Assembly (NCBI GenBank): GCA_002722295.1
Contig: PBLF01000028.1
Span: 62,001-126,000, forward strand
Reading direction: 5' to 3'
Origin: Stappia sp.
Lineage (GTDB): Bacteria > Pseudomonadota > Alphaproteobacteria > Rhizobiales > Stappiaceae
Length of the DNA stretch: 64,000 bases
The translations under genes were made by a program, and so were the position numbers. Positions 27,001 to 34,969 of this stretch are shown one piece after another (the stretch's first letter is position 1; each line of letters begins with the position of its first letter). The notes below the pieces were generated by a model that was given only the letters and a program-made list of their open reading frames with translations, was not told where the DNA came from and did not search any database.

Positions 27001-27514
27001 GCGCGAACTCTTCCGCATGATGGCGATCAAGGACGAGTACGAGGTCGCCCGTCTTTTCACCGGCGAGGCCTTCGAGGCGCAGGTGAAGGAGACCTTCGAG
27101 CATCACGAGCGGCTCGAGTTCCACCTTGCGCCGCCGATCCTGGCACGCACGGACCCGCGCACGGGCCGGCCGGCGAAGCGGCGCTTCGGGCCCTGGGTGC
27201 TGCCGTTGTTCAGGCTGCTCGCCCGGATGAAGGGGCTGCGCGGAACCGCGTTCGATCTCTTCGGCCGCACCGCCGAGCGACGGATGGAGCGGCAGCTTCG
27301 CGATGACTACGAGGCGCTTGTCGACGAGGTCGCGGCTGGCCTCACGAAGGCGAACCTCGCGGCGGCGCGGGATCTTCTTGCCTTTTCGGAGACGGTGCGC
27401 GGCTTCGGTCCGGTGCGCGAGGCCTCGGTGCGCGCAGCGCGCGCCCGGCTGCCCGGCCTGCGCAAGGCCTGGCAGTCGGGGGCCCCGGCTCGCGAGATGG
27501 AGGCGGCTGAGTAG
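24041..27514 (+). CDS. Fused indolepyruvate/2-oxoacid:ferredoxin oxidoreductase
   Basis: The 1157-residue protein joins all catalytic modules that archaea split into IorA and IorB. The N-terminal part is the pyrimidine-binding region (SGYRGSPLGALDQQF). The thiamine-diphosphate domain includes CAGCPHNSSTRVPEG near 428 and GEGANWIGEA. A cysteine cluster at about 630-665 (CEGCGDCGKQSNC, CNKDFSCLKGFCPSF) should hold an iron-sulfur cluster. The gamma-type domain begins with GVGGTGVVTVG near 718, and the tail is helical. It oxidatively decarboxylates a branched or aryl 2-oxoacid to the acyl-CoA using ferredoxin. It is divergent from the TRAP permease genes. Confidence 0.92.
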   Translation: MTRNAVTLNDKYDLTKERVFLSGTQALIRLTLMQKARDRAEGLDTAGYVSGYRGSPLGALDQQFQKAARVLTPENVIFRPAINEDLAATALWGTQQAQMRGEGRHDGVFGIWYGKGPGVDRSGDAFRHANLAGTSPHGGVLALMGDDHTCESSTTAHQSEFALVDAMMPILNPAGVQEILDFGLFGWALSRYAGVWTGLKLVKDNVESTASIDGRIDRVRPVLPAFAFPPGGVHIRPADHPLDQEARLHEVKLPAARAFIDANPLDHVILSGGREPRVGVISTGKSYLDVIEALDMLGIDEVAAADLGLALLKVGCTWPVSAQRIRAFTSGLELVMVVEEKRGLIEPQVKELLYGSANAPAIIGKADEEGATLFRAPGALEPVQVALELGRRLLVRRPNERLAARVEELERRRHRLMEITDVAVRSPYFCAGCPHNSSTRVPEGSRAYAGIGCHYMAQWMDRSTEGYTQMGGEGANWIGEASFSKTSHVFQNLGDGTYNHSGALAIRAAHAAGVNITYKILYNDAVAMTGGQAHDGGLTVDEIARQVAAEGARRVVVVTDEPGKYPVATNWPEGTSIHHRDDLIEVEKDLAREEGLTVLLYDQTCAAEKRRRRKRGRFPDPDERILVNELVCEGCGDCGKQSNCVAVQPVETEWGRKRRIDQSACNKDFSCLKGFCPSFVSVKGGVLRGRATTPPPAPSVPEPEIAQLSRIHGVMITGVGGTGVVTVGAVIGMAAHLDGLGCGIIDMAGLAQKGGAVTSHLKLAPRPEDISAIRVGPGGADLVLGCDIVVAGSAKVLAAMRPGETLAVINTHETLPGDFARNPDFTLPGRRLVSEIGKAAGEGRAHFLDATEIAEALFGDAIAANMFLLGHAWQSGGLPLTLEAITEAIRLNKVSVDMNMAAFSWGRVAAADPAALERVLAAAGAGEELPHRRPSATLAETIERREAFLAEYQDAAYARRYRERLARLQARAEGLGEDGRDLVATVARELFRMMAIKDEYEVARLFTGEAFEAQVKETFEHHERLEFHLAPPILARTDPRTGRPAKRRFGPWVLPLFRLLARMKGLRGTAFDLFGRTAERRMERQLRDDYEALVDEVAAGLTKANLAAARDLLAFSETVRGFGPVREASVRAARARLPGLRKAWQSGAPAREMEAAE

Positions 27515-27531
27515 CGCCGGCGGGAGGGCGC

Positions 27532-28413
27532 TCAGAACATCAGCGAGCGGTGAACCTGCGCGCCCGTCCAGGCGCCGTCTCCGACGGCGAGGCTGACCGA
27601 ATGGGGAAAGCGGGCGAGATCCCCGCAGGCGAAACAGCCGGCGAGGCTCGTCTGGCGCGTGTCGTCGGCGCGGATCATCCGGCCCATCGGCGTCTCGTCG
27701 TGCACAAGGTCGAGCATTTCGCCGACCGGTGTCGCCGGGGCCGTCACGGGAGCGACGAAGATCCCGGCGAAGGTCATGCGGCGCCCGTCGGCGAGGATCA
27801 CGTCGGCCGTTCCCTCCAGGCGCTCGACCGGCACGTCCTCGACCGTCGCGCCGCGTGCGGCGAGTTCGGCCCGGTTCTCGCCGGTGAGGTCGATGCTGGC
27901 GTTGGTGAAGAAGGTTGTCGGCCCCCATTCGGGCAGGAACAGGCCCTGATGCAGGGAGGTCTGGCCGGTTGCGATCACGGCGACGGGTCCCTTGTCCAGT
28001 TCGTAGCCGTGGCAGTAGGGGCAGTGGAAGGCCGACCGGCCCCAGCGCTCGGCAAGGCCCGGCAGGTCCGGCAAGGTGTCGGCGACGCCGGTGGCCAGGA
28101 TCAGGCGGCGTGTGGTGTGCCGGCCGCCGGCGGCGGTCGTCACCATGAAGTCGTCCTGCGTGCCGGAGGCGCCGGTCACGCGGTCCTCGACCCACGAAAG
28201 CGTCGGGTAGGCTTCAAGCTGCCGGCGGGCGGTCGCGGCGATCGCGGCCGGATTTTCCCCGTCGAATCCGAGAAAGCCGTGCGAGCGGTCGGCGAAGCGG
28301 TTGCGGCGTTCTCCCGCATCGATCACGAGCACGTCGCGGCGGGCGCGCAGGAGCTGGAGGGCGGCGGCCATTCCGGCATAGCCACCCCCGACAACAATCA
28401 CGTCATGGGGCAT
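27532..28413 (-). CDS. Thioredoxin-reductase-like FAD/NAD(P)-dependent oxidoreductase
   Basis: The 293-residue flavoprotein has the FAD-binding GGGYAGMAAALQLL at the N-terminus, an adenine-binding ILATGVAD, the disulfide-like FHCPYCHGYE near residues 130-139, and the C-terminal GCFACGDLARF that contacts FAD. The ATG at 28413 was chosen because the flavin motif begins six residues later. CxxC in this position is used by thioredoxin reductases, but in this shorter subgroup the partner protein is often unknown. The Rrf2-type regulator lies four bases upstream on the same strand, so the two form a redox-sensing pair. Confidence 0.88.
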   Translation of the reverse strand: MPHDVIVVGGGYAGMAAALQLLRARRDVLVIDAGERRNRFADRSHGFLGFDGENPAAIAATARRQLEAYPTLSWVEDRVTGASGTQDDFMVTTAAGGRHTTRRLILATGVADTLPDLPGLAERWGRSAFHCPYCHGYELDKGPVAVIATGQTSLHQGLFLPEWGPTTFFTNASIDLTGENRAELAARGATVEDVPVERLEGTADVILADGRRMTFAGIFVAPVTAPATPVGEMLDLVHDETPMGRMIRADDTRQTSLAGCFACGDLARFPHSVSLAVGDGAWTGAQVHRSLMF

Positions 28414-28417
28414 GGGG

Positions 28418-28861
28418 TCAGGTCTCCCGGTTTCGCCAGAGGGCGTGCCGGCGCGCGAAGTCGGCGGCAAGGTCGGCGAGGGTCACGTCGGCAAAACGCG
28501 CCAGCAGCAGCTCTTCCGCCTCGGCGAAGGCATCATCGAGCGCGGCATTCACCGCCTGCTCGACAAGGCATTCCGGCGTTTCGTGCCGGTTCCCGATGGC
28601 AAAGATCGCCGGTTCCCCGAGCGCCTCGTGCAGGTCCCGCAGGGAGACGCCGGCCAGGTCCACGGCGATCCTCCATCCGCCCGAGGGGCCGCGCGAGGAG
28701 GTCACGAGACCGCGTTCGCGTAAGAGCCCCATCGTGCGGCGCACGACGACCGGGTTGGTCCGCATGCAGCAGGCGAGGTCGTCGGAGGTCATGGGGGCAT
28801 CCTGTTCCGCCATGTGAAGGAGGGCGTGCAGGACGGAGGAGAGGCGGCTGTCGCGTTTCAT
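28418..28861 (-). CDS. Rrf2 family transcriptional regulator
   Basis: The 147-residue protein has the Rrf2 winged helix (SSVLHALLHMAE, TSDDLACCMRTNPVVVRRTMG, SSRGPSGGW) and a long dimerisation helix toward the C-terminus. The cluster-ligand region of IscR/NsrR-type members normally has three cysteines near residue 95-105; here only Cys98 in ETPECLVEQ is present, so an iron-sulfur cluster is doubtful and a thiol or other signal is more likely. It is transcribed ahead of the FAD oxidoreductase, its presumed target. Confidence 0.88.
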   Translation of the reverse strand: MKRDSRLSSVLHALLHMAEQDAPMTSDDLACCMRTNPVVVRRTMGLLRERGLVTSSRGPSGGWRIAVDLAGVSLRDLHEALGEPAIFAIGNRHETPECLVEQAVNAALDDAFAEAEELLLARFADVTLADLAADFARRHALWRNRET

Positions 28862-29011
28862 GTAACTTCAATTATTACGATTCGCCACGCAGCGCAATCC
28901 GCCCGTTCGCTTCGCGGCCGTTCTCCCGGACACGCCGACGGTTTGACTACGCCGCCCACGTGCGGATGATATGAGACGGATGTTGGCTCGAGCCTGTGCG
29001 GAGACGGCGAA

Positions 29012-29158
29012 ATGACCTGTTTCAAGATGCTGATGGTTTGCCTTGCGTTGGTCGCCCTTCCGCTTTCCCAGGCCGGCGCGCATGGCGGCGGGTGCCGCAA
29101 GGACAGTCCTCCCGGCAAGTGCTGTCACGCGGGATCGAAACCCTATCACTGTCACTGA
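29012..29158 (+). CDS. Small secreted Cys/His-rich protein (YHYH-like)
   Basis: This 48-residue reading frame starts at ATG 29012 behind GGAGACGG and ends at TGA 29158. Residues 1-22 form a short signal peptide (MTCFKMLMVCLALVALPLSQ, then AGA). The mature part HGGGCRKDSPPGKCCHAGSKPYHCH has four histidines and four cysteines and ends in YHCH. This pattern matches the end of YHYH-type domains, seen in nuclease or calcium-binding proteins. It may bind metal in the periplasm. It was found by reading the frame directly and is supported by composition only. Confidence 0.55.
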   Translation: MTCFKMLMVCLALVALPLSQAGAHGGGCRKDSPPGKCCHAGSKPYHCH

Positions 29159-29167
29159 GATGCCGGC

Positions 29168-29920
29168 TCAGCCGGTCCACTCGACCGCGCTGGTGAGCAT
29201 ATAGCCGGAGCCGTAGACCGTTCGGATCAGCGACGGTTCGCCTTCGCTCGTGAGCTTCTTGCGCAGACGCGAGATGCGCACGTCGATGGCCCGGTCGAGC
29301 GTGTCGTCACGCCCGCCGTGTTCGAGCAGGTGGTCGCGCGAGAGCACGCGCTTGGGCGCGCGCAGGAGGGCGGCAAGGAGCGTGGCTTCGCCGGTGGAGA
29401 GGAAGCTCTCCTCTCCGTGCGGCGCGACGAGACGGTGGGAATCGGGCTCGAACGTCCAGCCGGAAAAGCGGGCCACCTCGCGGCGCGGTTCGCTCTCGGC
29501 CGCCGGTGCGGCCCGGCGCAGAAGCGAGCGCACCCGCGCCACGATCTCGCGCGGGTCGAAGGGTTTCACCACATAGTCGTCGGCGCCGAATTCGAGCCCC
29601 ATGATCCGGTCCGAGGCGTGGGCGCGCGCGGACAGCACGAGAATCGGCACCGGCCCGGTGGCGCGGATGCGGTTGATGACCTCGAGCCCGTCCATGTCGG
29701 GAAGGCCGAGGTCGAGAATCACCGCTGCGGGCGTTTCGAGACCGATGGCCGCGAGCGCCGCGTCGGCGGTGGCGAAACTGGCGCTGCGGAACCGGTAGGC
29801 GCCGAGCGTGTCGGCAAGCAGGGCGCGGATCTCCGCTTCGTCCTCGACGATGAAGACGAGGGGATCGCGCGTGATCGGCTCGGGCGGCGGGGCGTGCCGG
29901 GGCGGTGCTGGATGGTTCAT
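29168..29920 (-). CDS. OmpR/PhoB-type response regulator
   Basis: The 250-residue protein has a Pro-rich lead-in, a receiver domain (VFIVEDEAEIRALL; phospho-acceptor Asp70 in VILDLGLPDMDG; Lys119 in YVVKPFD) and a winged-helix DNA-binding domain (LSTGEATLLAALLRAPKRVL, then DVRISRLRKKL and GSGYML). Its start overlaps the sensor kinase stop as ATGA, so the pair is translated together. The pair is divergent from the acyl-CoA ligase/ABC operon starting at 32145, which makes that operon the likely target. Its direct DNA site was not identified. Confidence 0.92.
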   Translation of the reverse strand: MNHPAPPRHAPPPEPITRDPLVFIVEDEAEIRALLADTLGAYRFRSASFATADAALAAIGLETPAAVILDLGLPDMDGLEVINRIRATGPVPILVLSARAHASDRIMGLEFGADDYVVKPFDPREIVARVRSLLRRAAPAAESEPRREVARFSGWTFEPDSHRLVAPHGEESFLSTGEATLLAALLRAPKRVLSRDHLLEHGGRDDTLDRAIDVRISRLRKKLTSEGEPSLIRTVYGSGYMLTSAVEWTG

Positions 29921-31854
29921 GAGGACAGGATCTCGCTCATGGTCCGGGCAAGCAAGCCGGTGGTGAAGGGTTTTGCCAGAACGGGCCAGGCCGGGGGCGC
30001 CTCCGACGCCGTGCCTTCCCGGTAGCCGCTCATCAGGGCGATGGGCAGATCCGGTCGCCGGTTGCCGATCGCCTCGGCGAGCGCCAGGCCGCTGGACTGC
30101 CCGGGCATCACGATGTCGCTCAGCACGGCGCGAATGTCGGCGATCTGGGTGACGAGATCGAGGGCGTCGTCGGCCTCTCCGGTGACGAGAACCGCGTAGC
30201 CAAGGGCGCAGAGCTGTTCGCGCACCACGTCGGCGACGTCGGGCTCGTCCTCGACCAGAAGGATCAGTTCGCCGGCGCCACGCGGGGCGTCCGCGCATTC
30301 ATGCGGGTCGCCGGCGGTATCCTCGTCCCGGGAGAGGGGCAGGAACAGGGCTACCGTCGTGCCGTGCCCGGGGCGGCTTTCCACGGTCGCGCAACCGCCC
30401 GCGCGCCGGGCGAAACCGTAGACGGTGGGAAGGCCGAGGCCGCTGCCCGTGCCGAAGGGCTTCGTCGAGAAGAAGGGATCGAAGGCCTGCCGGCGCACGT
30501 CCTCGCTCATGCCGTGGCCGGTGTCCTTCACGCGGATGCGGGCATAGGGGCCCGGCACGAGGCCGAGCGGTTCCGCATCGGCGGCGGCGATTTCCGTCTC
30601 GTCCAGGACGAGCGAGATGTTTCCGCCGTCCGGGCTTGCGTCGCGGGCGTTGAGCACGAGGTTGACGAGGGCGTTTTCCAGCTCCGCCGGATCGACACGG
30701 GCGACCGGATCGCGTTCGCCGACAGTGACGGAGAGCGTCAGCCCGCGCGGCAGGGAGCCCGAGAGAAGCCCCTCCATCCCCGACAGCAGCGAGGACAGCC
30801 GCACGGGGCGGGCGTCGCTGGCCTCGCCGCGGGCGAAGGCGAGCAGACGGCGTGTGAGTTCGGCGCCGCGCTGCGCGGCCTGCAGGATCGGGTCGATGTG
30901 GCCCGAAAGGTCCGGCATCGCGGGGGCATCCGACTTTCTTCGCAGCGCCAGCACATTGCCGATGATGATGGTCAGCAGGTTGTTGAAGTCATGGGCGAGA
31001 CCGCCGGAGAGCTGGCCGACCGCCTCCATGCGCCGGGCCTGGGCGAGGGCGGCCTCCGAGCGCTTGTGCTCGGTCACGTCGAGGGAAAGCACGAAGCAGC
31101 CGAGCGTGCGTCCGTCCAGCGTGCGGTCGGGAATGAGGGTGGAGCGCATGTGCGCGACGCGTCCGCCGGCGCGCGTTCGTGTGTACTCGTAGGACACCGC
31201 CTTGCCCTCGAAGGCGCGCATGATATGCGGCTCCAGCTCGGGATAGAGCGCGGGGCCGATGATGTCGGCCACGGGGCGTCCGACCATGGATTCCACGGTC
31301 TGGTCGAACCATTTCGCATATCGGCGATTGGCGAATCGATAGACCGGGCCGGGACCGACATAAGCCACGAGCGCGGGCACATTGTCGGTGACGAGCCGCA
31401 GCCAGTCCTCGCTCTGGCGAAGCTGGCGCGTGCGTTCGGCGACGGTGCGCTCAAGGTTCGCCTGCTGTTCGCGCTCGCGGGTGATGTCGGTATAGGTGGT
31501 GACGAATCCGCCGCTTGGAAGCGGGGCGCCCGTGACCAGCACGACCTGTCCGTCGGGACGCACGCGCTCGAAGGAATGGGGTTCGAAGAGGGCCGCGCGC
31601 TCCACCCGCCGCGCGACAAGTTCGGCGACATTGCCGGGGCCGTACTCGCCGCGCGCGGCATTGACCTCGAGAAAGGCCGAAAGCGGTGCGCCGCGCCGGG
31701 CGAGGTGGAGGGGGAACTCGAGCATCTCGAACAATTGCCGGTTCCACGCGACAAGCTGCAACTGCGCGTCGAAAACGGAAAAGCCCTGGTTGATGTGGTC
31801 CAGCGCCGCCTGAAGAAGGTCCAGGCGCTCGCGCTCGAGATCGCCACTTTCCAT
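29917..31854 (-). CDS. Hybrid PAS-domain sensor histidine kinase
   Basis: The 645-residue protein has no membrane segment. It begins with a PAS domain of the PAS_7 kind (residues 14-125, LDHINQGFSVFDAQLQLVAW), then a coiled linker, a second PAS/PAC (150-265), a HisKA region with His288 in GGLAHDFNNLL, an ATPase domain (ENALVNLVLNARDAS, KDTGHGMS, GTGSGLGLP), and a C-terminal receiver with Asp580 in AVLSDIVMPGQ. The HDFNNLL type is common in soluble hybrid kinases. It should sense a cytoplasmic signal and phosphorylate the linked response regulator. The ATG is at 31854; a 290-base gap separates it from the divergent ligase gene. Confidence 0.93.
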   Translation of the reverse strand: MESGDLERERLDLLQAALDHINQGFSVFDAQLQLVAWNRQLFEMLEFPLHLARRGAPLSAFLEVNAARGEYGPGNVAELVARRVERAALFEPHSFERVRPDGQVVLVTGAPLPSGGFVTTYTDITREREQQANLERTVAERTRQLRQSEDWLRLVTDNVPALVAYVGPGPVYRFANRRYAKWFDQTVESMVGRPVADIIGPALYPELEPHIMRAFEGKAVSYEYTRTRAGGRVAHMRSTLIPDRTLDGRTLGCFVLSLDVTEHKRSEAALAQARRMEAVGQLSGGLAHDFNNLLTIIIGNVLALRRKSDAPAMPDLSGHIDPILQAAQRGAELTRRLLAFARGEASDARPVRLSSLLSGMEGLLSGSLPRGLTLSVTVGERDPVARVDPAELENALVNLVLNARDASPDGGNISLVLDETEIAAADAEPLGLVPGPYARIRVKDTGHGMSEDVRRQAFDPFFSTKPFGTGSGLGLPTVYGFARRAGGCATVESRPGHGTTVALFLPLSRDEDTAGDPHECADAPRGAGELILLVEDEPDVADVVREQLCALGYAVLVTGEADDALDLVTQIADIRAVLSDIVMPGQSSGLALAEAIGNRRPDLPIALMSGYREGTASEAPPAWPVLAKPFTTGLLARTMSEILSS

Positions 31855-32144
31855 GCGGCGATCTTATTGCAGGCGCGCGCCGTGTCGAACGAAAACCGTC
31901 GCCGGGGCGAATCCGGCCGCCTGAAACAATTGCGACACGTTTCGCACATATTGGCGCAACGTCGCTCTCCTAGCGTTCCCTTAACGCAAGAACAACGTCA
32001 ATCACCCGGCGGAGCCTACGCTGCGTCATGCACTTGCCGGCGGGTGGCGACGGTGGTCAGATAAGCGTCGGCCAAAGAGCCGGTCGGCAAATGCCGAAAT
32101 GACGAGACCCCGAACAACCGGGGCTCCAGAGGGGAAGAAACGCA

Positions 32145-34133
32145 ATGGCAGGGTCGCCCGTCGCCGGCAGCGCCGGCGAGGACACCTTTCCGAAGATTCT
32201 TTTGCGCAATGCCCGTGTCCTTTCGGACCGTCCGGCCATGCGCGAGAAGGATCTCGGAATCTGGCAGGTGTGGACATGGGTGGAGGTGCTGGAGGAAATC
32301 CGCTCCTTCGCCATCGGTCTCCAGGACATCGGCTTCGCGCCCGGCGACAGGATCGCCATCATCGGGGCAAACCGTCCGAGGCTGTACTGGTCGATGGTCG
32401 CCGCGCAGTCGCTGGGAGGTGTGCCGGTTCCGCTCTACGCGGACTCCGTCGCGGAAGAGATGGCCTTCGTGCTCGAACACGCGGAGGTGCGCTTTGCCTG
32501 CGTCGAGGATCAGGAGCAGGTCGACAAGGTCGTCTCCATGTCGGAGAACCTGCCCCGGCTCGAGCAGGTGATCTACGACGACCCGCGTGGCCTGCGAGAC
32601 TACGACCACACGAAGCTGCATTCCTTCGAGGCCATGCAGGGCAAGGGGCGCGCGGCACTGGCCGCCGACCCTGCCCGCGAGACCGCGTGGCTTTCGTCGA
32701 TCGAGGGCACGAGCGGCGCCGACATCGCCGTCATGCTCTACACGTCCGGCACCACGGGGCGCCCCAAGGGCGTCATGCTGTCGTTCGACAATCTGGTGAA
32801 ATCCGCGCGCAACGGCAACGCCTTCGACGGTCTCGACGAGACCGAGGAAACGCTCGCCTATCTGCCGATGGCCTGGATCGGCGACCACGTCTTTTCGCTC
32901 GCGCAGGCCTATACCGCCGGATATTGCGTCAACTGCCCGGAGAGCCTGGAGACGGTGCTTTCCGACCGCCGCGAGATCGCGCCGACCTATTTCTTCGCCC
33001 CTCCGCGCGTCTTCGAGGGACTGCTGACCCTCATCATGGTGCGCATGGAAGACGCCGGACGGCTCAAGAAGCGCATGTTCGACTACTTCATGGGCGTGGC
33101 GCGGCGCGCGGGCGAGAAGATCCTGAACGGCGAAAGCGTGTCCGCGAAGGACCGGCTGCTCTATGCGCTCGGCGAGATCCTGGTCTACGGCCCGCTGAAG
33201 AACCAGATGGGCTTTACCCGCCTGAAGGTCGGCTACACCGCCGGCGAGGCGATCGGGCCGGAGATCTTCCGCTTCTACCGCTCGCTGGGGCTCAACCTGA
33301 AGCAGCTCTACGGCCAGACGGAAGCCAGCGTCTACATCACCATGCAGCCCGACGGCGAGATCTACGGCGACACGGTCGGCAAGCCCGCGCCCGAGGTCGA
33401 GCTGCGGATCGCCGAGAACGGCGAGGTGCTCTACCGCTCGCCCGGCGTTTTCGTCGGCTACTACAAGAACGACGAGGCCACCCGCTCCACCAAGACAGAG
33501 GACGGATGGGTGCTGACCGGTGACGCCGGCTTCATCACCGACACGGGCCACCTCAAGATCATCGACCGCGCCAAGGACGTGGGCAAGCTCTCCGACGGAT
33601 CGCTCTTCGCGCCGAAATACATCGAGAACAAGCTCAAGTTCTTCCCCAACATCAAGGAAGTGGTGGCGTTTGGCGACGGTCGCGAGTTCTGCGGCGTGTT
33701 CGTCAACATCGACCTGACGGCGGTCGGGTCCTGGGCGGAGCGCAACAACGTCAATTATGCGTCCTACCAGGAGCTTGCCGCGCACCCGCATGTCTACGAG
33801 ATGATGCGCGAGCACGTGGACCAGGTGAACCGGGACCTTGCCCTTGAGCCGATGATGGCCGGCGCGCAGATCAGGCGTTTCCTGGTGCTGCACAAGGAGC
33901 TCGACGCGGACGACGGCGAGCTCACGCGCACGCAGAAGGTGCGGCGCTCGTTCATCGCCGAGCGGTATGCGCCGCTGATCGAGGCGCTCTACGACGGGTC
34001 CACGTCCAAGCACGTGCGCACCGAGGTCACCTTCGAGGACGGCCGCAAGGGCGGCATCGAGGCGACGGTCGAGATCGTCGACATGCCGGTTCATCCGGCC
34101 GCGTCCGGCGGGATGAAGGAGGCTGCCGAATGA
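32145..34133 (+). CDS. AMP-forming acyl-CoA synthetase
   Basis: The 662-residue enzyme is of long-chain acyl-CoA ligase type. The ATP-binding P-loop YTSGTTGRPKGVM is near residue 200, the acyl pocket motif YGQTEASVYITM lies near 390, and WVLTGDAGFI is near 460. Adenylation domain closing is by KLSDGSLFAPKYIE. It activates a carboxylic acid to its CoA thioester. It is the first gene of an operon with a branched-chain-type ABC importer, and its stop overlaps the next start as ATGA. The acid is probably what the importer brings in; whether it is fatty, aromatic or branched cannot be told. Confidence 0.92.
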   Translation: MAGSPVAGSAGEDTFPKILLRNARVLSDRPAMREKDLGIWQVWTWVEVLEEIRSFAIGLQDIGFAPGDRIAIIGANRPRLYWSMVAAQSLGGVPVPLYADSVAEEMAFVLEHAEVRFACVEDQEQVDKVVSMSENLPRLEQVIYDDPRGLRDYDHTKLHSFEAMQGKGRAALAADPARETAWLSSIEGTSGADIAVMLYTSGTTGRPKGVMLSFDNLVKSARNGNAFDGLDETEETLAYLPMAWIGDHVFSLAQAYTAGYCVNCPESLETVLSDRREIAPTYFFAPPRVFEGLLTLIMVRMEDAGRLKKRMFDYFMGVARRAGEKILNGESVSAKDRLLYALGEILVYGPLKNQMGFTRLKVGYTAGEAIGPEIFRFYRSLGLNLKQLYGQTEASVYITMQPDGEIYGDTVGKPAPEVELRIAENGEVLYRSPGVFVGYYKNDEATRSTKTEDGWVLTGDAGFITDTGHLKIIDRAKDVGKLSDGSLFAPKYIENKLKFFPNIKEVVAFGDGREFCGVFVNIDLTAVGSWAERNNVNYASYQELAAHPHVYEMMREHVDQVNRDLALEPMMAGAQIRRFLVLHKELDADDGELTRTQKVRRSFIAERYAPLIEALYDGSTSKHVRTEVTFEDGRKGGIEATVEIVDMPVHPAASGGMKEAAE

Positions 34134-34957
34134 ATGCCCTTGTCGATCCGGCCGTCACGACCGGTCACTCCGGCGTCGCGCCCGGCGAGGTGCTGCTCGC
34201 GGTGGACGGCGTCTCGCTTTCCTTCGGCGGCGTGAAGGCGATCACCAACATTTCCTTCGACATCCGCAAGGGGGAAGTACGCGCCATCATCGGCCCGAAC
34301 GGCGCCGGCAAGACCTCCATGCTCAACGTCATCAACGGCTTCTACCATCCGCAGGAGGGCACGATCTCCTGGCGCGGGCAGGTGCGGCGCAAGATGAAGC
34401 CCTATGAGGCGGCGAGCAACGGCATCGCCCGCACGTTCCAGAACGTGGCGCTCTTCAAGGGCATGACCACGCTGGACAACATCATGACCGGCCGCGGGCT
34501 GCGCATGAACAGGGGCTTCTTCTCGCAGTGCCTGCACTGGGGGCCGGCGCTGGCGGAGGAAAAGGCGCATCGCCGCCGGGTCGAGGAGATCATCGATTTC
34601 CTCGAGATCCAGGCGATCCGCAAGACGCCGGTGGGGCGCCTGCCCTACGGCCTGCAGAAGCGGGTGGAACTGGCCCGCGCGCTGGCGATGGAGCCGGAGC
34701 TTCTGCTGCTCGACGAGCCGATGGCGGGCATGAACCTCGAGGAGAAGGAGGACATGAGCCGCTTCATCCTCGACGTGAACCAGCAATTCGGCACGACGAT
34801 CGCGCTGATCGAACACGACATGGGCGTGGTCATGGACCTGTCCGACCGCGTCGTGGTGCTCGACTACGGGCGAAAGATCGCCGACGGACCTCCCGAGGAG
34901 GTGCAGGCGAGCCAGGACGTCATCGACGCCTATCTTGGCGTTCCGCACGGCGATTGA
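34130..34957 (+). CDS. Branched-chain-type ABC importer ATP-binding protein (LivG-like)
   Basis: The 275-residue ATPase has Walker A GPNGAGKT (55-62), Q-loop near ARTFQNVALFKGMT, a signature PYGLQKRVELARAL and Walker B LLLLDEPMAGMN followed by the His switch ALIEHDMGVV. The signature reads YGLQKR where most have SYGxQR, which is still in the LivG range. It overlaps the preceding ligase stop by four bases. With the LivF-like ATPase at 38421 it forms the heterodimeric motor of the importer. Confidence 0.93.
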   Translation: MNALVDPAVTTGHSGVAPGEVLLAVDGVSLSFGGVKAITNISFDIRKGEVRAIIGPNGAGKTSMLNVINGFYHPQEGTISWRGQVRRKMKPYEAASNGIARTFQNVALFKGMTTLDNIMTGRGLRMNRGFFSQCLHWGPALAEEKAHRRRVEEIIDFLEIQAIRKTPVGRLPYGLQKRVELARALAMEPELLLLDEPMAGMNLEEKEDMSRFILDVNQQFGTTIALIEHDMGVVMDLSDRVVVLDYGRKIADGPPEEVQASQDVIDAYLGVPHGD

Positions 34958-34969
34958 GGGGAAGAGACG

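Noticed and set aside
23714..28195. 1493-codon minus-strand frame opposite the 2-oxoacid oxidoreductase
   Set aside because: The plus-strand protein has clear thiamine and cysteine motifs. The antisense product has none and is a codon-bias artefact.
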